A DNA stretch of 64,000 nt from Azophilus sp965221755 (GCA_965221755.1 OZ244921.1:2108001-2172000), one strand, 5' to 3'. Counted from the first letter of the stretch, positions 36,671-44,736 are shown. The notes: generated from the sequence alone by a model not told the origin. A program made the numbers and translations.

Positions 36671-36694
36671 GGGCAGGCGGCATGATATCCGCAA

Positions 36695-36858
36695 GTGCGC
36701 GGATTCAGAAACATATCGGAATCCGGGTAGTGGCTCAGTTTCAAATTCCGCCATCTTGAAAGCCGCGCCCGAAAGGGGGCAGACTTGGGACATTTCAAAC
36801 TGATCCACTACCGGAATCCGGCCTAAGCGACCAGGCGCGCCCGCTTCGCGCGGCGTCA
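36695..36858 (+). repeat. dispersed palindromic repeat, copy R4, interrupted
   Basis: The left part GGATTCAGAAACATATCGGA and the right part CGGAATCCGGCCTAAGCGAC are the two halves of the repeat flank, split by an 85-bp insertion at 36727-36811. The GGAGTTTCGC hairpin is missing in this copy; a GCGCGCCCGC..GCGCGGCG stem remains. Confidence 0.75.
36727..36811. mobile_element. 85-bp MITE-like element with terminal inverted repeats and 10-bp target duplication
   Basis: The ends form an inverted repeat GTAGTGGNTCAGTTTNAAAT (two positions differ). CGGAATCCGG occurs immediately left (36717-36726) and right (36812-36821), so the host repeat R4 was duplicated on insertion. The interior has no gene. 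It must be moved by a transposase coded elsewhere, and the parent family is unknown to me. Confidence 0.75.
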
Positions 36859-36968
36859 GTTGAAACTTCCTTGTATAATCGCGCCGTCTGCCATGCCGTC
36901 AAGGTACGACTGGCCCTTGACCTCACGCAGGTGTTGAAACTTCCTTGTATAATCGTGCCGTCTGCCAT
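36859..36968 (+). repeat. 36-bp direct duplication containing TATAAT
   Basis: The block starting GTTGAAACTTCCTTGTATAA at 36859 recurs at 36933, 74 bp later, with one mismatch over 36 bp. Each has a perfect TATAAT (36874 and 36948) and ends in CGTCTGCCAT. TTGAAA is too close to act as the -35. They may be duplicated promoters for the rhodanese-secB operon. Confidence 0.6.
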
Positions 36969-36993
36969 CCCCGGCGCCCCGTCCCGATCCTGA

Positions 36994-37410
36994 ATGGACC
37001 AAGTCTTCGAGTTCATTGCCAACCATCCGCTCCTGTGCGGCGCCTTCGGCGTGCTGCTGGTCCTGTTCGTGCGCAATGAAGTGCGCCGTGGCGGGCGCTC
37101 GGTTTCGGCGCAGCAACTGGTGGACATGGTGAACCGCGAAGGGGCTTTGGTGCTTGACGTGCGCGACAAGAAGGAGTTTGACGCCGGCCATATCTTCGAT
37201 GCGGTCAACATCCCCTTCCCGGCGTTGGGCAGCCGCTTGGATGAGCTCAACAAGCACAAGGACCGGCCCGTGGTGGTGGCCTGCAAGATGGGCCAGCACT
37301 CGGGCAGCGCTGGCGTGGTGCTGCGCAAGCATGGATTTCAGAACGTCGCGCGGCTCACGGGCGGGGTGGCCGAGTGGCGCAATCAGAGCCTGCCAGTGGT
37401 GCGGTCATGA
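36994..37410 (+). CDS. membrane-anchored rhodanese-like protein (YibN-like)
   Basis: The 138-residue protein starts with a hydrophobic helix (LLCGAFGVLLVLFV) and then a rhodanese domain with LVLDVRDKKEFDAGHIFDAV and the active-site loop VVVACKMGQHSGSAG, where Cys carries persulfide. It resembles E. coli YibN in size and in position before secB. grxC, usually between them, is absent, and the stop overlaps secB as ATGA. A sulfur-transfer role at the membrane is expected; the acceptor is unknown. Confidence 0.9.
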   Translation: MDQVFEFIANHPLLCGAFGVLLVLFVRNEVRRGGRSVSAQQLVDMVNREGALVLDVRDKKEFDAGHIFDAVNIPFPALGSRLDELNKHKDRPVVVACKMGQHSGSAGVVLRKHGFQNVARLTGGVAEWRNQSLPVVRS

Positions 37411-37856
37411 GCGAGCAGCCAGCGGCGCAGGTGCGCCTGGAGCGGATCTACTTGAAGGACGCTTCCTGGGAGTCGCCGAAAAGCCCGCGCATCTTTGCGG
37501 AGAACTGGACGCCGGAGGTCCAGGCGGACATCAACACCAAGTCCAATCGGGTGGAGGAGGCCCGCTTTGAGGTGGTGCTCACCATTGCCCTGAACGCCAA
37601 GCTCGGGGAGGAGGCCACTGCCTTCATCGTCGAGGTGCAGCAGGCGGGCCTGTTCAACATCGAGGGCGTGGAGGGCGAGACCTTGATGAGGGTGCTGGGC
37701 ACGCTCTGTCCCGCCACCCTGTATCCCTACGCCCGGGAAGCGATCGACAATCTAACGCTCAAGGGCGGTTTCCCGGCGCTGCATCTGGCGCCGGTGAACT
37801 TTGAAGCGCTTTACGCCGAAGCGGTTCGCCGGCAGGAGCAGCAGACTCCACATTAG
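37407..37856 (+). CDS. secB: protein-export chaperone SecB
   Basis: The 149-residue chaperone holds preproteins unfolded for SecA. Typical parts are LERIYLKDASWESPKSPRIF, KLGEEATAFIVEVQQAGLF, LCPATLYPYAREAIDNL and GFPALHLAPVNFEALYAE. ATG at 37407 overlaps the rhodanese TGA. The 3' end overlaps that of the convergent ntrC by 4 bp. Confidence 0.97.
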   Translation: MSEQPAAQVRLERIYLKDASWESPKSPRIFAENWTPEVQADINTKSNRVEEARFEVVLTIALNAKLGEEATAFIVEVQQAGLFNIEGVEGETLMRVLGTLCPATLYPYAREAIDNLTLKGGFPALHLAPVNFEALYAEAVRRQEQQTPH

Positions 37857-39253
37857 GGCTCCGTCAAGCGGAGTTCGGCGATCTTGCGGGTCAGGGTGTT
37901 GCGGCCCCAGCCGAGGCGCTGCGCCGCTTCCACGCGCCGACCGCCGGTGCGGGCCAGCGCTGCCCGGATCAGGATTCCCTCGAAAGCCGGCATCGCTTGG
38001 TTCAGCAAGGGTTCACCGTCCTCCTTGGCCAGCGCCTTTCTGGCCCACTTGGCCAGCGCGTCCTCCCAATTGCCGGCTTCGAGGGGCGGCGCCTCCTTCA
38101 GTTCAGGCGGCAGGTCATCGATCAGCACCACGGAGCCAGCCACCATCACCGCCAGCCAGCGGCAGGTGTTCTCCAACTGCCGCACATTGCCGGGCCACGG
38201 CAATGCGGCAAGGGTTTCGAGCGTGGCGGGGTCAAACGCCTTGGGCGCTTCGCCGAGTTCCTTGGTGGCCCGCTGCAGGAAGTGGTTGGCGAGCAGGGGT
38301 ATGTCCTCCCGGCGTTCGGCCAGCGCCGGGACATGCACCCGGATGACGTTCAAGCGATGGAACAAGTCCTCCCGGAAAGCGCCGTCCTTGACCCGCTGCT
38401 CCAAATGCTGATGGGTAGCGGTGATGATGCGCACATCCACGTTGACGGGTTTGTGGCCGCCAACCCGGTAGAACTCCCCCTCGGCGATCACCCGCAGCAG
38501 GCGAATCTGGCTGTCCGAAGGCATGTCGCCGATCTCGTCCAGAAACAGAGTGCCGCCGTTGGCCTGCTCGAAGCGCCCGATGCGTCGGCCGCCGGCGCCG
38601 GTGAAGGCGCCTTTCTCGTGGCCGAACAGTTCGGATTCGATCAACTCGTTGGGGATGGCGGCGACGTTCAGGGCCACGAAGGGCTGCTTGGATCGGGGGC
38701 TGTGCCGATGCAGCGCATTGGCCACAAGCTCCTTGCCGGAGCCTGATGGACCGTTGATCAGCACGGTGACATTGGAAGCGGACAGCCTGCCGATGGCGCG
38801 AAACACCTCCTGCATGGCCGGTGCTTGGCCGAGGATCTCCTGGTCCGTGGCCACCGCGACCGGACCCTGCGCCGCTTGGTGCGTGGCGCGAGCCACTGCC
38901 CGCTGGACCACGGCCACAGCCTCATCGATGTCGAAGGGCTTGGGCAGGTATTCGAAGGCGCCCCGGTGATAGGAGGCGACGGCGCTGTCGAGGTCGGAAT
39001 GGGCGGTCATGATGATCACGGGCAGCTCCGGCTGCCGGTCCCGCAGCTTGTCGAGAAACTCGAGCCCGTCGGTTCCGGGCATGCGAATGTCGCTGAGAAC
39101 CGCTGCCGGAAGCTGACCGGAGGCCAAGGCCTCGTCGGCGCTGGCGAATGAGGAATTGGCGATGCCGGCTCGGGTCATGGCCTTTTCAAGCACCCAACGC
39201 ATCGATCGGTCGTCATCGACGATCCATACCTCAGGCGTCTTGACGCCGTTCAT
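37853..39253 (-). CDS. ntrC: nitrogen regulator NtrC (sigma-54 activator)
   Basis: The 466-residue regulator has a receiver domain (VWIVDDDRSMRWVL, phospho-Asp in AVLSDIRMPG), an AAA+ domain (Walker A GPSGSGKELVANALH, GAFTGA loop in HEKGAFTGAGG, Walker B GTLFLDEIGDMP) and a C-terminal Fis-type HTH (RRVEAAQRLGWGRNTLTRKI). Phosphorylated NtrC activates sigma-54 promoters under nitrogen limitation. ATG at 39253 is the family start and overlaps the ntrB stop by 4 bp. Matching binding sites are seen upstream of ntrB and glnA. Confidence 0.97.
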   Translation of the reverse strand: MNGVKTPEVWIVDDDRSMRWVLEKAMTRAGIANSSFASADEALASGQLPAAVLSDIRMPGTDGLEFLDKLRDRQPELPVIIMTAHSDLDSAVASYHRGAFEYLPKPFDIDEAVAVVQRAVARATHQAAQGPVAVATDQEILGQAPAMQEVFRAIGRLSASNVTVLINGPSGSGKELVANALHRHSPRSKQPFVALNVAAIPNELIESELFGHEKGAFTGAGGRRIGRFEQANGGTLFLDEIGDMPSDSQIRLLRVIAEGEFYRVGGHKPVNVDVRIITATHQHLEQRVKDGAFREDLFHRLNVIRVHVPALAERREDIPLLANHFLQRATKELGEAPKAFDPATLETLAALPWPGNVRQLENTCRWLAVMVAGSVVLIDDLPPELKEAPPLEAGNWEDALAKWARKALAKEDGEPLLNQAMPAFEGILIRAALARTGGRRVEAAQRLGWGRNTLTRKIAELRLTEP

Positions 39254-40353
39254 GCGCGGCTCTCCTCTGCTTGGGTGAGGGGCAGAATGACGGCGAAGAA
39301 CGTCCTTCCGGGGCGGCTCTCGCACTCGATCATGCCGTGGTGGCGCCGGATGATGGCTTGGGTGATGGCCAGGCCCAGCCCGCTGCCGCTGGCCCGGCCG
39401 CTGATCATCGGATAGAACATCCGGTCCAGCAGCTCATCGGGTATGCCGGGACCGTTGTCCTGCACTTCAATGCTGACCACCAACCGATGCAGCCGCCCGT
39501 GAATGGTGAATTGGCGCAACGGCCGGGTGCGCAGGGTGATCTCGGCGCCCTGCACTTCATCAAGGGCGATGCAGGCGTTGTTGACAATGTTGAGCAGGGC
39601 TTGAATGAGCTGGCCCTCGTCGGCGTCAACCATCGGCAGGCTTGGGTCGTAGTCCCGCCTCAGATGCACTTGGCGGTTGGCAACGCTCTCCAAAGCCACC
39701 CGGGCCACATGCTCCAAAGGTTGATGCACGTTGACCGGGCTGATGTTGAGCGGGCGGCTTGGGCCGAGCATGCGGTCCACCAACTCCGTCAAGCGATCGC
39801 ACTCGCGGATGATCACTTCGGTGTACTCGGCGAGTTCGGGCCGCCGCAGCTCATGGCCAAGCAGTTGCGCTGCGCCGCGAATGCCGCCGAGGGGGTTTTT
39901 CACCTCGTGGGCCAAGCCGCGGACCAAGCTGGCGGTAGTCTCTTGGATGTTGATGAGCCGGTCGTCGTGGTTGATTCTCCGCAACCGGTCGAGGGGCTGC
40001 GCCTCGATCACCCAGTCGGTGCCGCCGTCGAAGGCGGCGCAGGTCAGATCGACCATCAGCGCATCGCCGCCGGCCACTTGCAGGCTTTGCTGGCGCAGGG
40101 TGAATGACTGCCCCGGCACCGCTGGTTCCCCAAGGATGTTCAGCACCACATCGGTATTGCGGATCAGGGCGCTCAGGGGTTTGCCCAGCACCCGTCCCCC
40201 GCTGACGCCGAACAGGGCCTCGGCAGCGGGGTTGAGCAGCTTGAGCACCTGCTCTGACGATATCACCAAAATGGCGCTGGGCTGGTGTTCCAGCGCCTTG
40301 TAGGCGAGGTCTGCCTGCGCGGTGGTTGATGTTTCTGCGATCAAGGAGTTCAC
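39250..40353 (-). CDS. ntrB: nitrogen sensor kinase NtrB
   Basis: From GTG 40353 the protein has 367 residues. A PAS domain (LEHQPSAILVISSEQVLKL, AALFGVSGGRVLGKPL-like) precedes the H-box LVRGLAHEVKNPLGGIRGAA and the ATPase domain, IVNNACIALDEVQ, VQDNGPGIPDELLDRMF and GSGLGLAITQAII. It controls phosphorylation of NtrC in response to PII. GGAGTGGA precedes the GTG. A further in-frame ATG at 40416 has no ribosome site and overlaps the NtrC operator region; still longer frames pass into repeat R5. Confidence 0.93.
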   Translation of the reverse strand: MNSLIAETSTTAQADLAYKALEHQPSAILVISSEQVLKLLNPAAEALFGVSGGRVLGKPLSALIRNTDVVLNILGEPAVPGQSFTLRQQSLQVAGGDALMVDLTCAAFDGGTDWVIEAQPLDRLRRINHDDRLINIQETTASLVRGLAHEVKNPLGGIRGAAQLLGHELRRPELAEYTEVIIRECDRLTELVDRMLGPSRPLNISPVNVHQPLEHVARVALESVANRQVHLRRDYDPSLPMVDADEGQLIQALLNIVNNACIALDEVQGAEITLRTRPLRQFTIHGRLHRLVVSIEVQDNGPGIPDELLDRMFYPMISGRASGSGLGLAITQAIIRRHHGMIECESRPGRTFFAVILPLTQAEESRA

Positions 40354-40418
40354 TCCACTCCGGTCAGCAAGATTCGGTCCAATTTTCCGGCCAAACTGAT
40401 GCTGCCAGTTGCCCATTT

Positions 40419-40435
40419 TGCACCAGACTGGTGCA
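40419..40435. promoter_or_regulatory. NtrC binding site upstream of ntrB
   Basis: TGCACCAGACTGGTGCA matches the NtrC consensus TGCACC-N5-GGTGCA exactly and is fully palindromic apart from its centre. It lies 66 bp upstream of the ntrB GTG. In enteric bacteria a similar site lets NtrC repress the ntrBC promoter, so autoregulation is likely here. Confidence 0.85.
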
Positions 40436-40445
40436 TAAAGCGACT

Positions 40446-40538
40446 GCGCGACCTGACGGTCGCGGATGGAGTTTCGCTGGCGCGAAACTCCGCGCTCATC
40501 GCTTGGGCCGGATCCCGAAATGTTTCTTAAACCCGCAC
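40446..40538 (-). repeat. dispersed palindromic repeat, copy R5 (minus orientation)
   Basis: Read on the minus strand: GTGCGGGTTTAAGAAACATT, GCGATGAGCGC, GGAGTTTCGCGCCAGCGAAA, then GCGACCGTCAGGTCGCGC. It lies between the small exported protein gene and ntrB, beside the NtrC site. Read in one frame it encodes the same peptide as R7 upstream of priA. Confidence 0.85.
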
Positions 40539-40645
40539 ACTGGTGTTGTGCCTTGCGGGCGAAACGCCCACGCGAACCGACAGGCGCCGAAGGGGTGCGT
40601 TCGGACTGCTCCTTCGACGCCTTGCTGCAGGCGCGCGTCTCGAAT

Positions 40646-41041
40646 CTACGGGTTGGCGGCCGGGCGCGGGTGCAGCTTGGAATGCCTGAGCAGGTGGAAG
40701 GTGCTGGATTCGCCGGCAAACACGATGCCGCCGTCCGCATCGACGATTTGCAGCTGAAGGCGGTGCTCGCCCCGTTCGACTGCGGTCAGCGGAAACGTCA
40801 ATGAAGTTTGGGCGGCGCCTTGGGCGCTGCCGTTGAGCAGCAGTCGCAGGCGGTGGCCTTGGCGCAGTTCCGGATCGACTTGCGCTTGCACGACGAAGTC
40901 GCCCGAATTGGCCCGCAGGCCCTCGCCTTCGGCGGGTGCTGCGATGCGGGCGCTGGCATAGGGGTTTGCCGGGTTGGCGGCGCAAGGGGCCGCGCTGGAC
41001 AGCGCGGCGATGAGCAGGTAGGTGCCGGGTTGCTTTCGCAT
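40646..41041 (-). CDS. small exported protein of the glnA-ntrB region
   Basis: The 131-residue protein has a signal peptide (TYLLIAALSSAAPCA) and one beta-rich domain: GLRANSGDFVVQAQVDPELR, GHRLRLLLNGSAQG, ERGEHRLQLQIVDADGGIVF. This matches, from memory, the C-terminal part of DUF4124-containing proteins found between glnA and ntrB in Pseudomonas, but the DUF4124 domain itself is missing. It is periplasmic and of unknown function. ATG at 41041 is chosen for the signal peptide. Confidence 0.78.
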   Translation of the reverse strand: MRKQPGTYLLIAALSSAAPCAANPANPYASARIAAPAEGEGLRANSGDFVVQAQVDPELRQGHRLRLLLNGSAQGAAQTSLTFPLTAVERGEHRLQLQIVDADGGIVFAGESSTFHLLRHSKLHPRPAANP

Positions 41042-41184
41042 GATGAAGGCCTCAAGGGATTTGCCGCTATCCTGAGGCTTTCGAGCCTTGGCGTCTGTAG
41101 GAAATCGCCCCTGTTTTTGGTTTTTTTGGCAGCGGCAAGAGGCGCGGGACGGCAGCTTGGCCACCGGCCCGCGCAAGCCTTGTG

Positions 41185-42597
41185 CTAGACCGAGTAGTAC
41201 ATGTCGAACTCCACCGGGTGGGTGGTGGCATTGAGGTAGTCCACCTCCGCCTGCTTGAGTTCCATGTAGCCGTCGATCATCGAGTCGGTGAAGACGTCGC
41301 CGGCGCGGAGGAAGTCCCGGTCGGCGTCCAGCGCGGCCAGCGCCTGCTCCAGTGAGCTGGCCACGGTGGGCACGCCTTCGAGCTCCTCCGGTGGCAGGTC
41401 GTAGAGGTCTTTGTCGAACGATTCGCCCGGGTGGATTTCATTGGTGATGCCGTCCAAGCCCGCCATCAGCATTGCCGCAAAGGTGAGGTAAGGGTTGCCG
41501 GTGCTGTCCGGGAAGCGCACCTCCACCCGGTAGGCGTTGGGGTTGCCGCCTTGGATGTAGGGGATGCGCACCGAGGCCGAGCGGTTGCGCGCGGAGTAGG
41601 CCAGCAGCACCGGCGCCTCGAAGCCCGGCACGAGCCGTTTGTAGGAGTTGGTGCTGGCGTTGGAGAAGGCGTTGATGGCGCGGGCGTGCTTGATGATGCC
41701 GCCGATGTAGAACAGGGCGGTCTCGGAGAGCCCGGCGTAGCCGTCGCCGTGGAAGGTGTTGGCGCCTGCGGCGAAGATCGACTGATGCACGTGCATGCCG
41801 TTGCCGTTGTCGCCGACCAGGGGCTTGGGCATGAACGTGGCGGTCTTGCCGTAGGCGTCGGCGACGTTGTGGACGCAGTACTTGTAGATCTGGGTCTCAT
41901 CGGCCTTCTTCACCAAGGTGTTGAAGCGAACGCCGATTTCGTTTTGACAGGCGGTGCCCACTTCATGATGGTGCACTTCGACCTTGAGGCCCATGGACTG
42001 CATGGCCGCGCAGATGGCTGAGCGGAGGTCGGCGGCGGAGTCCACCGGCGGGACCGGGAAGTAGCCGCCCTTGACGCCGGGCCGGTGGCCCAGGTTGCCG
42101 CCCTCGAAGTCGCTGCCGGACTCCCAAGCCGCCTCCTCGGCGCTGATGGCGTAGGAGGCGCCGCTCATGTCGATCTTGTACTTGACGTCGTCGAAGACGA
42201 AGAACTCGCACTCCGGCCCGAAAAAGGCAGCGTCGCCGACGCCCGTCGAGGCCAGATAGGCTTCGGCCTTCTTGGCCACCGAGCGCGGATCCCGCTCGTA
42301 GGGCTGCATGGTGGAGGGCTCGACGATGTCGCAGCGCAAATTGAGCGTCGGCTCGTCCCGGAACGGGTCCATCACGGGCGTCTCGTCGTCCGGCATGAGG
42401 ATCATGTCGGACTCGTTGATCGACTTCCAGCCGGAGATCGATGAACCGTCGAACATGACGCCGTCCGCCAAGTTGTCGGCATCGATCCGATCCGCCGGCA
42501 GGGTGGTGTGCTGCTCTTTTCCGCGCGGGTCCGTGAAGCGCATGTCCACCCACTTCACGTCGTTGTCGCTCATCATTTTCAGTGTGTTCTCAGACAT
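41185..42597 (-). CDS. glnA: glutamine synthetase type I
   Basis: The 470-residue enzyme makes glutamine from glutamate, ammonia and ATP. Signatures are DGSSISGWKSINESDM near the start, FGPECEFFVFDDV, NGNGMHVHQSIF, VPGFEAPVLLAYSARNRSAS and GNPYLTFAAMLMAGLDGI. FDKDLYDLPPEE holds the tyrosine that is adenylylated in GSI-beta enzymes. It is transcribed from a sigma-54 promoter with NtrC sites upstream (see those entries) and is followed by the small exported protein, ntrB and ntrC on the same strand. Confidence 0.98.
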   Translation of the reverse strand: MSENTLKMMSDNDVKWVDMRFTDPRGKEQHTTLPADRIDADNLADGVMFDGSSISGWKSINESDMILMPDDETPVMDPFRDEPTLNLRCDIVEPSTMQPYERDPRSVAKKAEAYLASTGVGDAAFFGPECEFFVFDDVKYKIDMSGASYAISAEEAAWESGSDFEGGNLGHRPGVKGGYFPVPPVDSAADLRSAICAAMQSMGLKVEVHHHEVGTACQNEIGVRFNTLVKKADETQIYKYCVHNVADAYGKTATFMPKPLVGDNGNGMHVHQSIFAAGANTFHGDGYAGLSETALFYIGGIIKHARAINAFSNASTNSYKRLVPGFEAPVLLAYSARNRSASVRIPYIQGGNPNAYRVEVRFPDSTGNPYLTFAAMLMAGLDGITNEIHPGESFDKDLYDLPPEELEGVPTVASSLEQALAALDADRDFLRAGDVFTDSMIDGYMELKQAEVDYLNATTHPVEFDMYYSV

Positions 42598-42722
42598 CGT
42601 ATTCCTCGGTTGCTCCTTGATTTGGCAGTGTTGCGCTTGGAGATTCGGCTTGCGCCGCTAACCCGCTCCCCGGGGCCGGCCGGTGCGGTCGGACGCTGTC
42701 CCGGAATTTGGCTCAGTGGGAT

Positions 42723-42739
42723 AAGCAACAAATATGCCA
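42723..42739 (-). promoter_or_regulatory. glnA: sigma-54 promoter of glnA
   Basis: On the minus strand TGGCATATTTGTTGCTT matches TGGCAC-N5-TTGCW with one mismatch, with GG and GC at the required -24/-12 spacing. It ends about 125 bp before the glnA ATG. NtrC-like sites lie about 100 and 130 bp upstream of the expected start site. Confidence 0.85.
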
Positions 42740-42804
42740 TGCCCAATGTCCAAGGGCGTGTTTAAGGGAAAGGTTCAATTTCGGGGCGAAGCGCCCACCC
42801 TAGG

Positions 42805-42821
42805 CGCACACAAATGGTGCT
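42805..42821 (-). promoter_or_regulatory. NtrC site 1 for glnA
   Basis: AGCACCATTTGTGTGCG on the minus strand keeps one perfect half (GCACC) and a near-perfect second half (TGTGC) with the five-base spacer. Its centre is about 100 bp upstream of the sigma-54 start site, the usual enhancer distance. Confidence 0.65.
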
Positions 42822-42835
42822 TGATCAGCGCGCAA

Positions 42836-42852
42836 CGCACCAAAACAATGAA
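42836..42852 (+). promoter_or_regulatory. possible NtrC site 2 for glnA (half site)
   Basis: CGCACC keeps the left half of the consensus; the right half is degenerate. Its centre lies 32 bp (three helical turns) from site 1, as in the paired NtrC sites of enteric glnA. Confidence 0.4.
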
Positions 42853-42884
42853 TTGCGGCTCCTAGGGCCCCATCCGCAGTCAGT

Positions 42885-42966
42885 GTGCCGGCTCAGAAAC
42901 ATTTCGGAATCCGGCCTAAGCGACTAGCGCGGACCAAGGGTCCGCCGCGACCGTCAGGTCGCGCGG
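42885..42966 (+). repeat. dispersed palindromic repeat, copy R6
   Basis: GTGCCGGCTCAGAAACATTT, CGGAATCCGGCCTAAGCGAC, hairpin GGACCAAGGGTCC and hairpin GCGACCGTCAGGTCGC. The GGAGTTTCGC hairpin is absent. It ends exactly at the tusA stop codon. Confidence 0.8.
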
Positions 42967-43203
42967 TCAGTTGACTTTGATGCGAATGCGGATTTCATGC
43001 CCGGCCCGCACTGACTCGATGACCTCATGGCCATGCACCCGGCACCAAGCCGGCACGTCGGCGAGCGCGCCTGGGTCGGTGGCCAGCACCTCAAGCACCG
43101 TGCCGGGGCGCAATTCCGCGATTCGATCCTGAACCTTGATGACCGGCATGGGGCACAGCAAGCCTTGGGCATTCAGGCTTTCAACGGGGCCCCGCTCAGA
43201 CAT
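42967..43203 (-). CDS. tusA: TusA-family sulfurtransferase
   Basis: The 78-residue protein has the TusA motif LNAQGLLCPMPVIKVQDRI, with Cys as persulfide carrier, and VLATDPGALADVPAWCRVHG. It relays sulfur inside the cell. Its start overlaps the 3' end of a PP-loop thiolase-like gene by 8 bp, which suggests it feeds sulfur to that enzyme. Confidence 0.93.
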   Translation of the reverse strand: MSERGPVESLNAQGLLCPMPVIKVQDRIAELRPGTVLEVLATDPGALADVPAWCRVHGHEVIESVRAGHEIRIRIKVN

Positions 43204-44245
43204 GCCAAGCCGGGGGCAGCTCCGCTGGCGCCAGGGGGGCCACCATCAATTCACGGCACTCTCCGGTCGGGTTCTCTGCGGCCACGGTGACGGTCGCCGC
43301 TTCCCGTCCTTGGCTGTAGCGGGCCACGATCCGTGCGGCGAGCTCCAAGTCGGATGGCGCCGGATGGCCATCGACCAGGCACAGCGGACCGAGGTGGCTG
43401 GTGGGCCGCAGGCTGGGGAAGCGCTTGCGGTAGCCTTCCAGGTAGCGGTTCTCCCCCGCCTCCCGGCTGACGATCAGCTTGAAGTGGGGCGCGGGACGGA
43501 TGTGGCGCCCCACCTTGAGCAGCATGATGTCGTCAAGCTCGTAGTCCTTGCGGCCCTGTGCCGTCCACAGGTCGGTGAGCTTGCGGCTGTACTGCGCATT
43601 GGTCAGGAAGCAGCAGCCCCCGGCAGGTTGCGCCCATTGCGTGAACCCCAGGCGCTGCGCGAGTTCGATTTGCGGCTTGCGGTTGCGTCCGTGGAAGCCG
43701 AAGAGCGCATCTCGGTTCACCCAGCCTTCCCGTTCCGGCAGGGTGGGCGGCAGGATTCGCGCGCTCAGGGGCCGCAGCAGGCGGTCGTCGGCGCCGGACT
43801 CCCTGGCGATCACTGGCATGGCCGCCTTGCGCTGGCTCTTGGGCCGCTGCCCGAGCACTTCGCCGGTGACGATGAAGTCAAAGCCGCGCTCCGCCGTGAA
43901 GCCCCAGGCCAAGGCCTTGCGCACCATGAAGGTCTTGCAGTCCAAGCAGGGATTGAGGTGCTGGCCGTAGCCGTGCTTGGGCTTGAGCAGCACCTGCTTG
44001 TACTCCTCGATGACGTCGATGACGTGCAGCCTGATGCCTAGCTGCTCCGCCGTCCAGAGGGCGTTGTTGCGTTTGGGCGCGCCGCCCTCGCGAGCCCGGA
44101 TGGCACGGGTGTGGCCCTCCACGCAGAAGCCGGTGAAGAAATTGATGCCCTCCACATGAACGCCTTGGTCCATGACGACCTTGGCGGCCAGCATGGAGTC
44201 GAGGCCACCGGAAATGAGCGCAACGGCTTTGATGGGTTCGGTCAC
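43196..44245 (-). CDS. PP-loop ATPase, tRNA thiolase-like (MnmA/ThiI-like with NFACT-R-like C-terminus)
   Basis: The protein (349 residues from GTG 44245) has the PP-loop ALISGGLDSMLAAKVV, then PCLDCKTFMVRKAL (Cys pair) and DFIVTGEVLGQRPKSQ. GCCFLTNAQYSRKL supplies further cysteines, and the last part, PHFKLIVSREAGENRYLEG, resembles an NFACT-R-type RNA-binding domain. It probably thiolates tRNA or another RNA using sulfur from TusA, whose gene overlaps. It is not the canonical MnmA or ThiI. A TTG at 44287 is an alternative start. Confidence 0.8.
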   Translation of the reverse strand: MTEPIKAVALISGGLDSMLAAKVVMDQGVHVEGINFFTGFCVEGHTRAIRAREGGAPKRNNALWTAEQLGIRLHVIDVIEEYKQVLLKPKHGYGQHLNPCLDCKTFMVRKALAWGFTAERGFDFIVTGEVLGQRPKSQRKAAMPVIARESGADDRLLRPLSARILPPTLPEREGWVNRDALFGFHGRNRKPQIELAQRLGFTQWAQPAGGCCFLTNAQYSRKLTDLWTAQGRKDYELDDIMLLKVGRHIRPAPHFKLIVSREAGENRYLEGYRKRFPSLRPTSHLGPLCLVDGHPAPSDLELAARIVARYSQGREAATVTVAAENPTGECRELMVAPLAPAELPPAWHV

Positions 44246-44289
44246 GGTCAAGGTCTTTGATCGGCGGTCAAACGGGCTACCGGGCAAGT

Positions 44290-44736
44290 CTAACCGTAAA
44301 CCGGTACGCGCTCGGGCGAGGAATCCAGCCGCGAGAAGTCCCGATCATGGGTAACGAGCGCTATGCTCGATGTCTCCAAGGCGGTGGCCATCTGAACGGC
44401 ATCGGGCAGGCGCAACCCGCTGCTCCCCCGTATTCGAGCCGCTCGATGCGCAATCCCGGGACTCAAATCCACCACCCGCCACCCGGCAGGCGCCGACAGG
44501 ACGCTCTGGTAGCTTTGCGCCAGCGCCTCGTTGCCGGCGCTTAGCGGACCTGTAAGCACCTCAGCTAAAGTTACCGTGGATATCACCAGTTCGTAGTCGC
44601 CGTTTTCCGCTCGTTGGAAAAACGATGCATAGCGAGGTGCGAATTCGGGATGGTTCTCCAACAAATAGATGATGGGCGCACTATCCACGGCCACCCGGCC
44701 ACTGAGCGGGAGCTGGTCGATGTCAGTCAGGGCCAT
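44290..44736 (-). CDS. vapC: PIN-domain toxin (VapC-like)
   Basis: The 148-residue protein has the PIN acidic set: VAVDSAPIIYLLENHP, STVTLAEVLTGP, GLRLPDAVQMATAL and LVTHDRDFSRL. VapC toxins cut tRNA or rRNA with Mg2+ or Mn2+. ATG at 44736 overlaps the antitoxin gene by 10 bp, the usual vapBC layout. Confidence 0.92.
   Translation of the reverse strand: MALTDIDQLPLSGRVAVDSAPIIYLLENHPEFAPRYASFFQRAENGDYELVISTVTLAEVLTGPLSAGNEALAQSYQSVLSAPAGWRVVDLSPGIAHRAARIRGSSGLRLPDAVQMATALETSSIALVTHDRDFSRLDSSPERVPVYG

Noticed and set aside
36671..36808. 46-residue N-terminal extension of gpmI
   Set aside because: Encoded by the interrupted repeat and the inserted 85-bp element; conserved GpmI sequence begins after 36670.
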